Below, piece by piece: positions 27,315-37,048 of a stretch of DNA of 64,000 bases. The DNA comes from Flavobacterium sp. 140616W15. Lineage in GTDB: Bacteria > Bacteroidota > Bacteroidia > Flavobacteriales > Flavobacteriaceae. The translations under genes were made by a program, and so were the position numbers. Under the pieces are notes generated by a model. It had not been told where the DNA came from. It searched no databases and was given only the letters and a program-made list of their open reading frames with translations. Positions within the stretch are counted from its first letter, which is position 1. Each line of letters opens with the position of its first letter. The stretch lies in the NCBI RefSeq assembly GCF_003668995.1, contig NZ_CP033068.1, forward strand, positions 1,364,001-1,428,000. The letters are read 5' to 3'.

Positions 27315-27887
27315 TTATTCTGATAGATTTTGAATGCATTGCTCTCTGATTTCCCAAAGTTCATCAAGAGAATAATTAATGTTGTTATTTTCATTAAGCC
27401 AATTTGTTAAGAAATTCTTATGCATTTGGATTTTATGTTGGCTTATTTCGTTTGGTTGAATTTCGGTTTCAAAAAGTAAATCATCTTCAAAGTCAGCCGA
27501 TGATGAGTTTGGTTTAGTAAAATCGAAAATGATGTTTTTATATTTTAAGTAATTATGCGCCTCTGGAATATACTTCAGATTCTTTTTTGATAAAGTATTT
27601 CCAATTTTTGGTGTGTTGGTGGCACTCATCTTGAAAATCCCAAGTATTAATTTAATATAGCTAAAAGAATTTTCATCTGCTAATTGCTTTAGGATAGCGT
27701 GTTTGGTACTACAAGTTCCTTTGTTATCTGAGAAAAGTGTTCTTAAATCATCTTTGTTTTCGTTACGTCCGTAATCTAAATTTTGAATGAATTCCGTTGC
27801 TTGATGAAATGTTAAGATGTTTCTTTTCAAGAATTCCTTTGATATTTTTGCATCTGATTTTATATCAAAATTCGGAAGTATGTTCAT
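27315..27887 (-). CDS. Transglutaminase-like hypothetical protein
   Basis: The protein has 190 residues and no signal peptide. A Cys in GTCSTKHAIL (Cys59), a His in EAHNYLKY (His111) and an Asp in IFDFTKP (Asp122) occur in the order and spacing of the Cys-His-Asp triad of transglutaminase-like folds. I infer a papain-like or transglutaminase-like hydrolase of cytoplasmic location. Family membership was not tested. It is separated from its neighbours by more than 100 bp on both sides and is probably monocistronic. Confidence 0.6.
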   Translation of the reverse strand: MNILPNFDIKSDAKISKEFLKRNILTFHQATEFIQNLDYGRNENKDDLRTLFSDNKGTCSTKHAILKQLADENSFSYIKLILGIFKMSATNTPKIGNTLSKKNLKYIPEAHNYLKYKNIIFDFTKPNSSSADFEDDLLFETEIQPNEISQHKIQMHKNFLTNWLNENNNINYSLDELWEIREQCIQNLSE

Positions 27888-27986
27888 AGATGAATATTTG
27901 GTTTATAATGGTAGCTAACTTAATAAATATATAAATTTTTTACAAGTTATGAATATTCTCTAATCAAATATAAACTCAAAAAAAAA

Positions 27987-28026
27987 ACTTGGATCAGACT
28001 TTAATTAAAAAATCTAACCCAAGTTT
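27987..28026 (-). terminator. Terminator of the amidoligase-like gene
   Basis: AAACTTGG and CCCAAGTTT form the base of a hairpin whose upper stem is imperfect. It sits immediately after the stop (28032) that is reached if the frame at 28135-28140 is repaired. Confidence 0.6.
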
Positions 28027-28099
28027 GTCTTTTATTTTAAATAGAAATTATTTAAAGATTCTCTCAGCTTATCAATAAAACCTTCAGGAATTTGGATTT

Positions 28100-29650
28100 T
28101 TAAACCAACTGGCAGTCCATTTTTATTGAAGTTATTTTTTGCAAATGCTTTTCTATTTGGTATTTATTAAAGTTATCCCATTTTGGTGCGGTGCTTGTTT
28201 TTTGTCCGTACATCGCATCCAGGCAAACATTGTTGTCTTTGTATAGGTGATGTAAGACTTCTAAAATTTTAAAGAAAAATTCATCTAGCATTACGATTGC
28301 GTCAAATTCAGATTTTAGCGTATTGTAATTGCTATCAGCAGGATTTAATAACTGTAGTAAATCTAAAATTTCGTTCTTTTCAGCTTCATTAATTTCGGCT
28401 AAATAACCTGTTTTTAGCGTTTTTACAACAAGGTTATTCCAAGCAATGCTATCGTGCCCCCATTGTACATTAGGCAGGTTTAAGGAATGTTCACAAATTA
28501 AAAGAATTGATTGAAGCACATCATTTAAGTATTCCGTTGGAAACTCATCAAAGCTTCTGAATTCGAAACCGCTTTGGTACATTTTTTCCTGATTAAAATC
28601 AAGTCCTAGTTCCGAAAGCATTTCATATTGCATATCTGCTTCAATCTGATCACGCCACCAAACGTTTTCTTCTTTTTCAAATTTCAGCAGTTTTCTAAAA
28701 TCATCTACATTATAGGTTAGAATTTTACCTTTTGGCATGGCTTTGTTATACGTTCCTACGCCTATGTAACGTGACATGGCATTTCGCATAGAACCTAGAG
28801 TAAAATTTTTGTCTAAATTATATGTATCACTAATCACCCCCATAATGTCGGGACTTCCTAGAGTTGCTATAAAGAAGGGCTCAAACCATTGCAAGAGATA
28901 AATAGCATTAGCATGTGTTTTTTCAAAATTATTGTAATCAATAATCCTGCTGTCTTCAGTTAATGTTGGTAAAGTAATATGAAAATGATAGGTTCCAGTA
29001 TTAAATAAAACCAGATTTTCCTGATTGGTCATAAACATATTAAGTCCATTGTTGTAATCTGGGAAATCTAATTTTTCTTTTAGTACAGCCGATTCATTAA
29101 TTTTATCAATGAATAATTTTTTGGTTGCTTTTAATTCTTTGCAGGAATCAACAACTGTTCTGTTTTCAAAATATTTGGTTACAAATTCGATAGAATCACC
29201 ATCAAAATGTACAGAACCCATTGTTTTATTCCTTTGGGTAATCATGCTCTGAATATTGTAGGGTTGCTCCTCAAGGAAAAGCTCCATGATTGATTTACCA
29301 AGGTATTCTGGATTTTCAATTGGCTGTACAGGTTCAGCAGTAGGGGCATCAACTAATTGAATTGCTTCTGCTAATGTTTTGTGCTGAAAGTTGATATCTA
29401 GTTTTTCCAGCGAATGACTATTCATCATTCTGCTAACTTGATAGTTTTCATTTAAATTAAAAGCTTTTTCCAATACAGGAGCCAAGCTATCTGGTTTATA
29501 GCATTTTCTGTAGTCAATACTATATCTCTCAAAGCCAATTTTTTCTTGTATAAACGCACCAGTGACTATTAAGGGATCGGCAAATTGCAAGTAGGTTTCA
29601 TTCTCTAATCCTATGCCCCAATAATACTTTTTTGTAGGTGTGTTTTTCAT
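28100..29650 (-). CDS. Amidoligase/GCS-like hypothetical protein, C-terminus probably frameshifted
   Basis: The frame codes 516 residues without signal or TM segments. WGIGLENETYL near residue 11 resembles the GxExE start of carboxylate-amine ligases (glutamate-cysteine ligase superfamily), and GTYHFHITLP resembles their HxH strand. An ATP-dependent amidoligase is therefore possible, but I would not assert it. The last residues (KITSIKMDCQLV) seem to be a frame error: one more base in the T6 run at 28135-28140 gives a tail reading NNFNKNGLPVGLKIQIPEGF and ending at 28032, right at the terminator. The corrected gene would be 28032-29650. Confidence 0.65.
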   Translation of the reverse strand: MKNTPTKKYYWGIGLENETYLQFADPLIVTGAFIQEKIGFERYSIDYRKCYKPDSLAPVLEKAFNLNENYQVSRMMNSHSLEKLDINFQHKTLAEAIQLVDAPTAEPVQPIENPEYLGKSIMELFLEEQPYNIQSMITQRNKTMGSVHFDGDSIEFVTKYFENRTVVDSCKELKATKKLFIDKINESAVLKEKLDFPDYNNGLNMFMTNQENLVLFNTGTYHFHITLPTLTEDSRIIDYNNFEKTHANAIYLLQWFEPFFIATLGSPDIMGVISDTYNLDKNFTLGSMRNAMSRYIGVGTYNKAMPKGKILTYNVDDFRKLLKFEKEENVWWRDQIEADMQYEMLSELGLDFNQEKMYQSGFEFRSFDEFPTEYLNDVLQSILLICEHSLNLPNVQWGHDSIAWNNLVVKTLKTGYLAEINEAEKNEILDLLQLLNPADSNYNTLKSEFDAIVMLDEFFFKILEVLHHLYKDNNVCLDAMYGQKTSTAPKWDNFNKYQIEKHLQKITSIKMDCQLV

Positions 29651-30296
29651 TTATACTAATTGTCTTTTATGTGATTAATTAAAATTTTTTAAAGCCTTTA
29701 TTTTTATTTGGATATACGAGCTTAATCTGCTTAAAACAGGGACAAAACAATTTGTACGGATTAGCATAATAGATGCATCCATTTTAAAAAAATAACCCCA
29801 ATCCAGTGTAATTTTTAACACATAGAAGGATAGTTTAACATAGTCTAAAAAAGACGTTTTACTTAGAATAAAGTACATAAGGCTATGCGAAAAAAATATT
29901 TTTCTTGAATTGCCTTTGATTATCAATTCTATCCCAATAGCTATTGGAACTATGTTTCTATGTGTTGAATGCGTTTTCACGAATTGCACTCCAACGGATT
30001 TATCTTAATTTTTAAAATTGTAGAAATTTATATTTTGTCCTCAGAAACTTGCATTTGTATCGACTGAAAGATTGATAAAAAGGTAAAATTTTATAATGAA
30101 GTTATAAAATTACGATTGTCATTAATTGCTTTTATATCAATAATTTAAGCGGATGAATAGCTCAATTTTGATTTTGGCTATTCATGTTTTTTCCAAGTTG
30201 CAAATATAGTTCTTTTTTATGTGATTTGCAACTATGTAATACGTTGGTAATCAGTAAGTATTTTAATTCTTAAACAATCAAAGGGATTGTTTTTAT
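29651..30296. other. 646-bp gene-free stretch with a palindromic element
   Basis: No convincing gene is present. The main content is one copy of the ACACATAG palindromic repeat family at 29816-29969. Confidence 0.5.
29816..29969. repeat. Palindromic ACACATAG intergenic element
   Basis: It begins TAACACATAGAAGGATAG and ends CTATGTTTCTATGTGTTGAA, so the termini are imperfect inverted repeats. Similar termini bound elements at 36709, 46637, 49900, 50260, 50442 and 58512. The interior differs from those copies. Confidence 0.7.
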
Positions 30297-31034
30297 TTAT
30301 TCATGGTAATAAAGCACATAAAAGGAGTATAATTCATCATTCCACCAATCTTTTCTCTCTTCAGAAAAGTAGTTATGGTTTTCCTTTCCCGCTTGCGATT
30401 GGAGCGGATATACTACGATGCCATTCTCGCGATAGGCTTTATGTAAATCTGTTTCGGGAACAACGGGAACAATATGTCCAGAGAGTCCTTTTTGTCTTCT
30501 TTTGGCGCAAATTATTCCAATTCCGCCATTGGTATTTACTTTATTTTGAATTTCATCAACAGTATGCATTCTTTCCCAGCCAAAACTAGCGCCCCATTCT
30601 AAGAACCAATCATGTATAGCACTAGAGTAAATGCGGTCAACAGTTTGTCCAAAAACAGCTTCAACTTCTTGTCCTTGCAATACTTTTTTTAAAGACTCAC
30701 CTGTCCACCAAACTGTAGGAAGATAGACTTTACCATAATAACAATAATCGTAGGAATACACATTACAATACGTATCTTCTGGAGTTCTTTGATACCTAAT
30801 ATTAGTTTCAACATCTAGTTTATTGATGAGTTGCCCAATACTTTCTTTTTTACTAGCAGCATCTGTTAAATTTCGATACGGAATACTAGAATCTATCATA
30901 GGTCTTTCTTTCCTTCTTGTAGAATCTAATTGAGATTGCGGATCAGGTAATAAATCAGCTTTCTTTATTAGGTTATTGGGTATTGGATTGTCTTTTAATG
31001 ATACTATTTCTTCTGTTATGGTATGTTTTCCCAT
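30297..31034 (-). CDS. Putative CHAP/NlpC-P60-like cysteine peptidase
   Basis: This 245-residue protein has no signal peptide. TYCNVYSYDYCYYGKVYLP at about 88-106 looks like the active-site Cys strand-helix of CHAP/NlpC-type amidases (Cys90), and GHIVPVVPE (His187) resembles the following catalytic His strand. This layout suits a peptidoglycan amidase or peptidase. The first ~75 residues are polar, possibly an N-terminal targeting or secretion region. Such leaderless enzymes can be effectors or housekeeping proteins, and no immunity or secretion gene is visible next to it. The assignment is by motif only. Confidence 0.55.
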   Translation of the reverse strand: MGKHTITEEIVSLKDNPIPNNLIKKADLLPDPQSQLDSTRRKERPMIDSSIPYRNLTDAASKKESIGQLINKLDVETNIRYQRTPEDTYCNVYSYDYCYYGKVYLPTVWWTGESLKKVLQGQEVEAVFGQTVDRIYSSAIHDWFLEWGASFGWERMHTVDEIQNKVNTNGGIGIICAKRRQKGLSGHIVPVVPETDLHKAYRENGIVVYPLQSQAGKENHNYFSEERKDWWNDELYSFYVLYYHE

Positions 31035-31514
31035 CTTGACTGCTTAAAATTAATTGGCTTTACGTTATAGATATTGACTATTTGTTCAACGTAATTTTGT
31101 GCGCTAAAAAGTAAATATAGGGATTTTAACTTTTCTAAAGGGCTTGATAAAAGACAAATTATATAAAAATTATGATTTATTTAATTCATTCCTAGTTTTT
31201 TAAAAGCGTTATTCTTCGTGTGTTTGCTTGTTATTTGTGTAGTTGTAGGGGCTGTTTTCTTTTTGTTTTATTTGTGCAATTTACTGTTTATTAGTTAGGT
31301 AAGTTGTTTTTTGCTTTAGGAGTTGTTTAATTAGAATTTTGAAAATGATATAAAAGAATTTTAAAATTTCAAAGTGCTACTGGCTGTTGTGATATTTAAG
31401 CTTTTTACTATTTGACAACATCAGAAATAGATTACGTAAAATAGAATTGAGGAAACTTTATCTTTTCAATGTATGTTATGTTTAGGTGATGTATTGAGAA
31501 TTTTATTACTTTAG
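31035..31514. other. Gene-free AT-rich stretch
   Basis: About 480 bp with many stops in all frames. I see no gene, repeat or clear promoter. Confidence 0.4.
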
Positions 31515-32055
31515 CGAATCAGTTTGATTTTTCTCCATACAAAAACTTTGCGGCATGGGGGGAGTAACTGGTCTTTTATCTGTTCAGGCAGTCAAATACA
31601 ATTTGCATAGGAATGTACTGTATATGATCTGCCATTAGTAGAGCCACTTGCCATTGAAAACATAGCGACACACGAATCAAACGATAAGATAAAAACAGGT
31701 ACAATCGATTTTTTTATAGAAGAATTCCCTAAAGAAGTTGGTATAACTATGGGATTGATTTTACAGGATTCGAATCTTGAAATAAAAAATGTTGATTTAA
31801 AAAAGCTGTAATACTCTAGCAAAAAGTGGTGCTTTATTGTTATAGAAGCTATTATTGACAATATAACGTAAAAAGAATGTTTTCGGTTTAACTATTTCCC
31901 TCAATAGGCTAATCGAATTTGGAGATACTTTTGATTTTGCTGGCACTGATTTTGAATCATGGGCTAAAGAAATAGGATTCAAAAAAGTTACCATCCTGTT
32001 TCTTGCTGGCGAATCCAGTGCAGTTTTTGTAAAAAAAATAGAGAGTAATAGCTAG
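31515..32055 (+). pseudogene. Decayed SAM-dependent O-methyltransferase
   Basis: Fragments of a methyltransferase read on the plus strand in changing frames. They include a glycine-rich SAM-motif remnant (GGVTGLLSVQAVKY), then VEPLAIENIATHES, FFIEEFPKEVGITMGLIL, VIEAIIDNIT, and FDFAGTDFESWAKEIGFKKV with a C-terminal GESSAVFVKK. The 5' half of the gene is missing and at least four frame changes or stops interrupt the rest, including changes outside homopolymers. It is therefore a true relic, unlike the single-base breaks elsewhere. It resembles the C-terminal catalytic domain of Methyltransf_2-type enzymes. Confidence 0.75.
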
Positions 32056-32168
32056 AGAAGTAATTGATCCCAACGAGCTTATAATGGTAAAAAGAATGCA
32101 TTTTTAAACAAATGAGATGTGTATTTATAATTTGAAGGAATAAAAATTTAGAATGTTTTTTTTTACAT

Positions 32169-32329
32169 TTAGAGCCTGTTTAAATGTTAGAATTTTTATG
32201 AGATTATTTGGCGATAGATAAGGCAAATTTTTGAAAGAATAATTAACTTGTTTTTGATAAATTTAACGAAATATAGCGAAAAATAATCCATTAAAAAATA
32301 ATTAGATAAATTTTAAACAGGCTCTAAGG
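32169..32329. mobile_element. 161-bp MITE-like element with 16-bp inverted termini
   Basis: TTAGAGCCTGTTTAAA at 32169-32184 is matched exactly by TTTAAACAGGCTCTAA at 32314-32329. If the terminal repeat is GAGCCTGTTTAAA, both ends abut TA, as expected from TA target duplication (IS630/mariner type). The interior is AT-rich and non-coding. It ends 14 bp before the AraC-like start at 32344 and may supply or alter that gene's promoter. Confidence 0.65.
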
Positions 32330-32343
32330 TATAATTATTTTTT

Positions 32344-33321
32344 ATGAAAGTAGTAGAACAAGATTTTGACAGCAGTCCCGATTGGGTAGGAGTTATAGCA
32401 AATGCTATGGGAGGTGTTGTAGATGGTAATTTTATAAGAGGGGATAATGATATCTATAAAGGAACACATTTAATTTTAAATATAGAAGAAGAAATTATAG
32501 CGATGCTGGTTGATGTAAGTTTTAAACAAACGTTATTGTTAAAACATAAGAATAATACGGATACGAGTTTTGTGGTTTTATCTTTCTTTATGTATAATTC
32601 AGATGTTGAGCTTGTTATGAATAAAAAACCAACACGATTTGGAAAGTTGGACTATAATTTTTTGATGATAGATGGCGCATTAGATGTAGATCATATCATT
32701 GAAAAAGAAACTAATTTGTATTGTATTTATGTCATTATAAAAAAAACTATTTTTAGAGAGTATTTAAAGAATGTTTGTAAAATTAAAGAAGATATTATTT
32801 TCGACTCTAAAAAGAATACAATTATCAACGTAGACAGAATGAGTTATCAAAGTCAGGTTTTAATAAATGATTTTAGAAAAATGGCACCAGATAACCCCTA
32901 TTATGAGATGAGTTTTAAAGCGCTTACTTATGCATTAATAAATAACTATTTAGAGCAGTTAAAGACAAAAAAAACGATCCTTGGTGAAGTTGTTAATGAT
33001 GACATAAAAAGAATAATCGTTTCTAAGAAATTTTTACAAAAAAACATCAATGAAGCATTTCCTGGTATTGATTTTTTGGCTGCCAAAGCACTAATGTCAC
33101 CAACTAAGTATAAACTACTATTTACTAAAGTTTTAGGGTCGTCTCCAGCAGTATATTTTCATGATAGTAAATTAAAAAAAGCAAAAGAACTCATAGAAAC
33201 AAAGCAATATACAGTAGGAGAAGTTTCAGATCAATTAAATTACTCCAGTGCCTCTTATTTGGCAAAAAAGTTTACTAATGTATATGGAATTTCTCCAAAA
33301 GAATATCAGAATTTATTATAA
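32344..33321 (+). CDS. AraC-like regulator, type 1 (second locus)
   Basis: This 325-residue protein is clearly paralogous to the genes at 21374 and 42701. The start MKVVEQDFDSSPDWV aligns with MKVIDHDFDS in the latter. The N-terminal sensor-like domain contains a conserved segment (DGNFIRGDNDIYKGTHL). The C-terminal AraC/XylS DNA-binding region includes LMSPTKYKLLFTKVLG, YTVGEVSDQLNYSSASYL and YGISPKEYQNLL. It is directly behind the MITE-like element and 5 bp before a type 2 partner, so it repeats the tandem layout at 21-23 kb. It heads the surface-protein array and is a candidate regulator of it. Confidence 0.85.
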   Translation: MKVVEQDFDSSPDWVGVIANAMGGVVDGNFIRGDNDIYKGTHLILNIEEEIIAMLVDVSFKQTLLLKHKNNTDTSFVVLSFFMYNSDVELVMNKKPTRFGKLDYNFLMIDGALDVDHIIEKETNLYCIYVIIKKTIFREYLKNVCKIKEDIIFDSKKNTIINVDRMSYQSQVLINDFRKMAPDNPYYEMSFKALTYALINNYLEQLKTKKTILGEVVNDDIKRIIVSKKFLQKNINEAFPGIDFLAAKALMSPTKYKLLFTKVLGSSPAVYFHDSKLKKAKELIETKQYTVGEVSDQLNYSSASYLAKKFTNVYGISPKEYQNLL

Positions 33322-33326
33322 ACTAT

Positions 33327-34311
33327 ATGGACAGCGTATTGCCAGAATTTGAACATACTTATTCTTTAAAACCGCATTGGCAACAAAAATATGTTGATGA
33401 ATTGGGATGTACTATAACTGATGATAAAGTGATGCATTTTCCTAAAGAAATTGTAGACGGAACTCTTTATTTTACAGAAATCTCCCCAGATGTGTCTGTA
33501 GTAGTTATTGATGTAGTTTTACAAAAAGAAATGCGATTTACCCGATTAAAGTCAGAGGAGGAATTTTGGATTATATATTATGATTTGAGTGATAATTTTA
33601 ATAGTCATGTGGTAAATGATGTAAAGCATAGAATAGGGTATACCTCTAAACTTGGTTTCGGAATTGTAGACAGTCAGATAAGCAGTTCCTATGAAGCTAA
33701 AGTAGGAGATAGAGCTTATTCACTCAGACTATTCATAAAAAAGGATGCTGTTAAAGCTTTTTTGAAAAGGAAAAGATTGAAAAGGGGTTTAAGAATATTT
33801 TGATAACAATAAGAAAAAACTATTTTTTTACGGGCATATTGATAGTAGGAGCAAAGTACTGCTTCATGATCTGAAGCAATATAATATGGAAAGCTTTAAT
33901 TATGAGTTTCTTTTAAAAAATGCTACCTATACTTTATTGGGATATTTTTATGAAAGACTAAGAGATGACAGTTCTACTATGAAATCATTGTTTGAAAAAG
34001 ATGTCGTTGCTGTTATGAAAAGCCAGGATTTTTTATTATCAGATCTTCTAATTCCTTTTCCAGGAATAATAAAATTAGCTGAAATTGCTAATATGTCAGT
34101 TTCTAAATTTTCAAGTCTGTATAAAAACATATACGGAAAAAGCCCTGCTTTGTTTTTTAAAATTGAAAAATTAGAATTAGCCAATGAACTTTTAGCAAAA
34201 GGGGATTTTAGCTCAATTGGTGATTTAGCTTATACATTAGGATATAGTAAAGTAGCTTATTTTTCTTCTATTTATAAAAATCACTTTGGCGTTTTGCCTG
34301 ATATTGTTTAG
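33327..34311 (+). pseudogene. AraC-like regulator, type 2, broken by two single-base frameshifts
   Basis: The first frame (33327-33803) encodes the N-terminal domain (EFEHTYSLKPHWQQK ... SYEAKVGDRAYSLRLF). The second (33886-34311 from its own ATG) encodes the rest with AraC HTH motifs (MSVSKFSSLYKNIYGKSPAL, LGYSKVAYFSSIYK). One added T at 33758-33763 and one at 33798-33801 restore a continuous frame of about 328 residues, matching the 334-residue paralogue at 22357. The break may therefore be a sequencing error. If real, the locus has lost its type 2 partner. It follows the type 1 gene by 5 bp. Confidence 0.8.
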
Positions 34312-34346
34312 ATATAATTGCCTTTAAAAAAACGATTTACTCTGAT

Positions 34347-34383
34347 AAAAACCTTCCAATCCTATTGATTCGAAGGTTTTTTT
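34347..34383 (+). terminator. Terminator after the AraC-like pair
   Basis: AAAACCTTC and GAAGGTTTT form a stem followed by a T run. It lies about 35 bp past the stop at 34311. Confidence 0.75.
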
Positions 34384-34473
34384 ATTATCACCTTGGCACT
34401 TCTATAGTATTAATTAAGTCTTCTGGTACCAATTTCATGGCTTTAATTAGAGATTAAAAGGAAAAGGTATATG

Positions 34474-34481
34474 TAGTTTTG
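34474..34481 (+). promoter_or_regulatory. Putative -7 box of array gene A1
   Basis: TAGTTTTG in the context tatgtagttttgcacc. The same context with few changes precedes the genes at 37049, 38492, 39903 and 43974. Confidence 0.6.
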
Positions 34482-34570
34482 CACCTGAATTTAAGTATAA
34501 CTAGTACACTATTTCTTTACTCACTTATAGTTTTTGTAAGTATGATAATAGAGTCATTAATATTTTTTTT

Positions 34571-36669
34571 ATGAAATATCTTTCATATAATTACAAAGTA
34601 AGATTGTTTTTTTAGTGCCGTTTATAGCGCTATTTCCAATAATAAGTGAGGCACAGGAAGTACAGAAGATAAGACGGATAAATCCAAATATCCCCTATAC
34701 TTTTAGCAGTGAGAACAGTACTTATGCTTATCTTAAAGAAGGGACTGTTGTTCCTGCTCTTAGTGCAGATCATGCAGTGAGTTATGAGCTTCCCATAGGA
34801 TTTCCTTTTCAATTGGGATGTGATTTTTATACTGGTTTTTATGCTAGCTCTAATGGAACACTATCTTTTAATAATTCTTTTATTGGTGAAAATAATACTA
34901 GCTATATATTGTCAATGAGCCGTTATGCTAATTTAACTTTATTGGCTCCTTTATGGGATGATTTAAATGGAGATCACGGTATTTTTTCATACAAAACGGA
35001 AGGTATCGCACCCAATCGGGTCTTTACTGCGGAGTGGAAAAACTGGAAGTGGTACTATAATGCATCTTCTGCTGTAATCTCTTTTCAGGTTAAATTGTAT
35101 GAAGGAAGCAATGCCATAGAATATGTTTATAATCAGGAGCCAACACCCAATACAATAGAAGCATCTGCTTCTATTGGAATATATAATGATAACACTTTGA
35201 ATGCAGAAGCGAAACAATTATGGCTCAATAATACTAGCGAGAGCCCAGTGGCCTCTACAAGCATTACCGAGAATATCAATGTACGTCCAGCAAGCGGGCA
35301 GCTCTATCGTTTTACTCGTAATGATACAAATGTAAGTTGTGATGGAGTTGATTATTATGGGCAGACTATAATAAACCCAAAGGGTGGGACAAATGCAAAT
35401 GATGGACTCAGGATTATCCTATCGGGTGCTGCAAATATGCAAATTCGAAGAAATGGAAAAGGTCAGGTATATAATCCTGCTAACAATTTATCATATGGTA
35501 CTACGCGTCCATATAATGTTCCAGGAACTACCACTCACGGTGTAGTGCTTGCTGTAGGAAATTCTTATTTTACAGGAGGGATGTTGAAACCTGCATCTGT
35601 CACAGAGCAACAATTAGAGGTGGTTAGTAGTACACCACAAAATAGTATCGAATCTTCTCCGGGGCACTTTGTAAATGAAATTAAACTGGCTGCTGTTAAA
35701 AATGGTTTAAGGTACTATTTAACAGTAAAATATGTTTACAATTTTCCAGAAAATGATTTTTACATGGATTATACTGTAACTATACCAGAAGGCAATACCG
35801 AAGAAGTTAAATTGGCTCATGGTTGGGATACTTATTTACAAGGTAATGATAGAGGGCCAGGGTTTATATCTGGGACTGCTCCTAATTTGGTGGTTGGAGT
35901 AAAGAGAGAACCTTCCTATGAGGCTTTTGAGTTTTTAGAAGGGATACCTTGGAGTGGTTATTTTTCTGCTTATTATAGCTTATTAAATAGTGATTTAGGA
36001 AGTGAAATGACTTTTAAAAATACGATAGATTCTGATCCTAATACAGATAATGGTATCGGAATTTCAATGAATTTTGGGAAGATTCCAGGAAGTTTTACCA
36101 GTAGTAACAAACTGGTTTTTGCTTGTGAAGCGGGAGATGTAGCACCAGCTTTAGCAGATAGAGGAGGTATTTGCCAAGGTGGAGTTTTAAACTTAAATAG
36201 TCTTATTACATCTCCAACGCCTCCAGGTACAGTTTTAATCTGGAAAGATTCAAAAGACGAAGACGTTGCAGATCCTACAACGGTGACAACAGAAGGAACG
36301 TATAAAGCTTATTATCATTCTGTAAAATACGATTGTGATTCTCCTACTGCCGCTACTGTTGTTACACATGATACTAGCTGTGGGGTTTGTTATAGACCTG
36401 GTGCTGATACAGGCACAGAAGCAGGTTCTTTAACGGTTATTTCTACGCTGGATCGAAAAAATCATCCTGCAGTAAATCCAAGAAATGGAGCTTTAATTTT
36501 AGAGTCTAAAGAAAAAGGTTTTGCCATTAGTAAAGTTGCTTCACCAGAAACAGCAATTGCTACTCCCGTCGAAGGGATGCTTGTTTTTGATACGACTAGC
36601 AATTGTTTAAAATTGTACAACGGTATCAGTTGGAATTGTATTGAGCAAACATGTGTTGATAATGATTGA
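34571..36669 (+). CDS. NIDO-like secreted surface protein A1 (5' single-base frameshift)
   Basis: The ATG at 34571 opens the same signal peptide as its paralogues (MKYLSYNYKVRL...), but a T7 run at 34607-34613 is one base short of the T8 in the copy at 43974. The continuous frame here begins only at 34615. The repaired protein has 699 residues. Order: signal peptide; NIDO-like beta domain (about 30-230; ASSNGTLSFN, LLAPLWDDLN, FTAEWKNWKWYY); a middle domain of unknown fold (about 235-520); an Ig-like segment (about 525-610) with Cys residues; and the C-terminal module ending GMLVFDTTSNCLKLYNGISW, CIEQTC. It has no T9SS sorting domain. It heads the paralogue array. Confidence 0.82.
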
Positions 36670-36708
36670 TGGAGCTGATTGAATTGTAGTTTGTTTTTGC
36701 TTTTTATT

Positions 36709-36783
36709 TAACACCTATGTGCACTATAGATAAGTGAAACGTCTAATTTTAGCTAAAGTAAGCTATGTTCTTAATGTGTTAAA
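36709..36783. repeat. Short degenerate ACACATAG-type element
   Basis: TTAACACCTATGTGC begins and ATGTTCTTAATGTGTT ends a 75-bp segment. Its core AAGTGAAACG(T/C)CTAA is shared with copies near 46108-46187, 46637 and 49900. Confidence 0.5.
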
Positions 36784-36799
36784 AATAACAAACCAATCC

Positions 36800-36832
36800 A
36801 AACCTCGTCAGTAATACTGGCGAGGTTTTTTT
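36800..36832 (+). terminator. Terminator after A1, first of a conserved set
   Basis: AACCTCGTCAG-TAAT-ACTGGCGAGGTT followed by a T run. Near-identical hairpins follow B1 (38244) and B2 (39678). Confidence 0.8.
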
Positions 36833-36924
36833 ATTAAGTTGGTTTAAAAATACTGCGACGAATAGTAAAGCTTATAATGCATGTTTTATAATTTTTATTA
36901 GACTGTAAAAAAAACAGGTATGTG

Positions 36925-36932
36925 TAATTTTG
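36925..36932 (+). promoter_or_regulatory. Putative -7 box of gene B1
   Basis: TAATTTTG in tatgtgtaattttgcgcccc, 116 bp before the start. The long leader is conserved with B2. Confidence 0.6.
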
Positions 36933-37048
36933 CGCCCCAAATTAATCATATCGTGAATATTAAGTATGCTTCCTGCAAGTGGATAGTCATATTATTTTAT
37001 TCCTAATGATTTAGACAACTAAACAGATAAAAATAAAAATTAAAAGAA

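Noticed and set aside
29675..29989. A 104-codon minus-strand frame
   Set aside because: It overlaps the palindromic element at 29816-29969 and has no family resemblance or credible composition.
31592..31994. Two minus-strand frames over the methyltransferase relic
   Set aside because: Plus-strand homology to a methyltransferase explains the region; the minus frames are antisense shadows.
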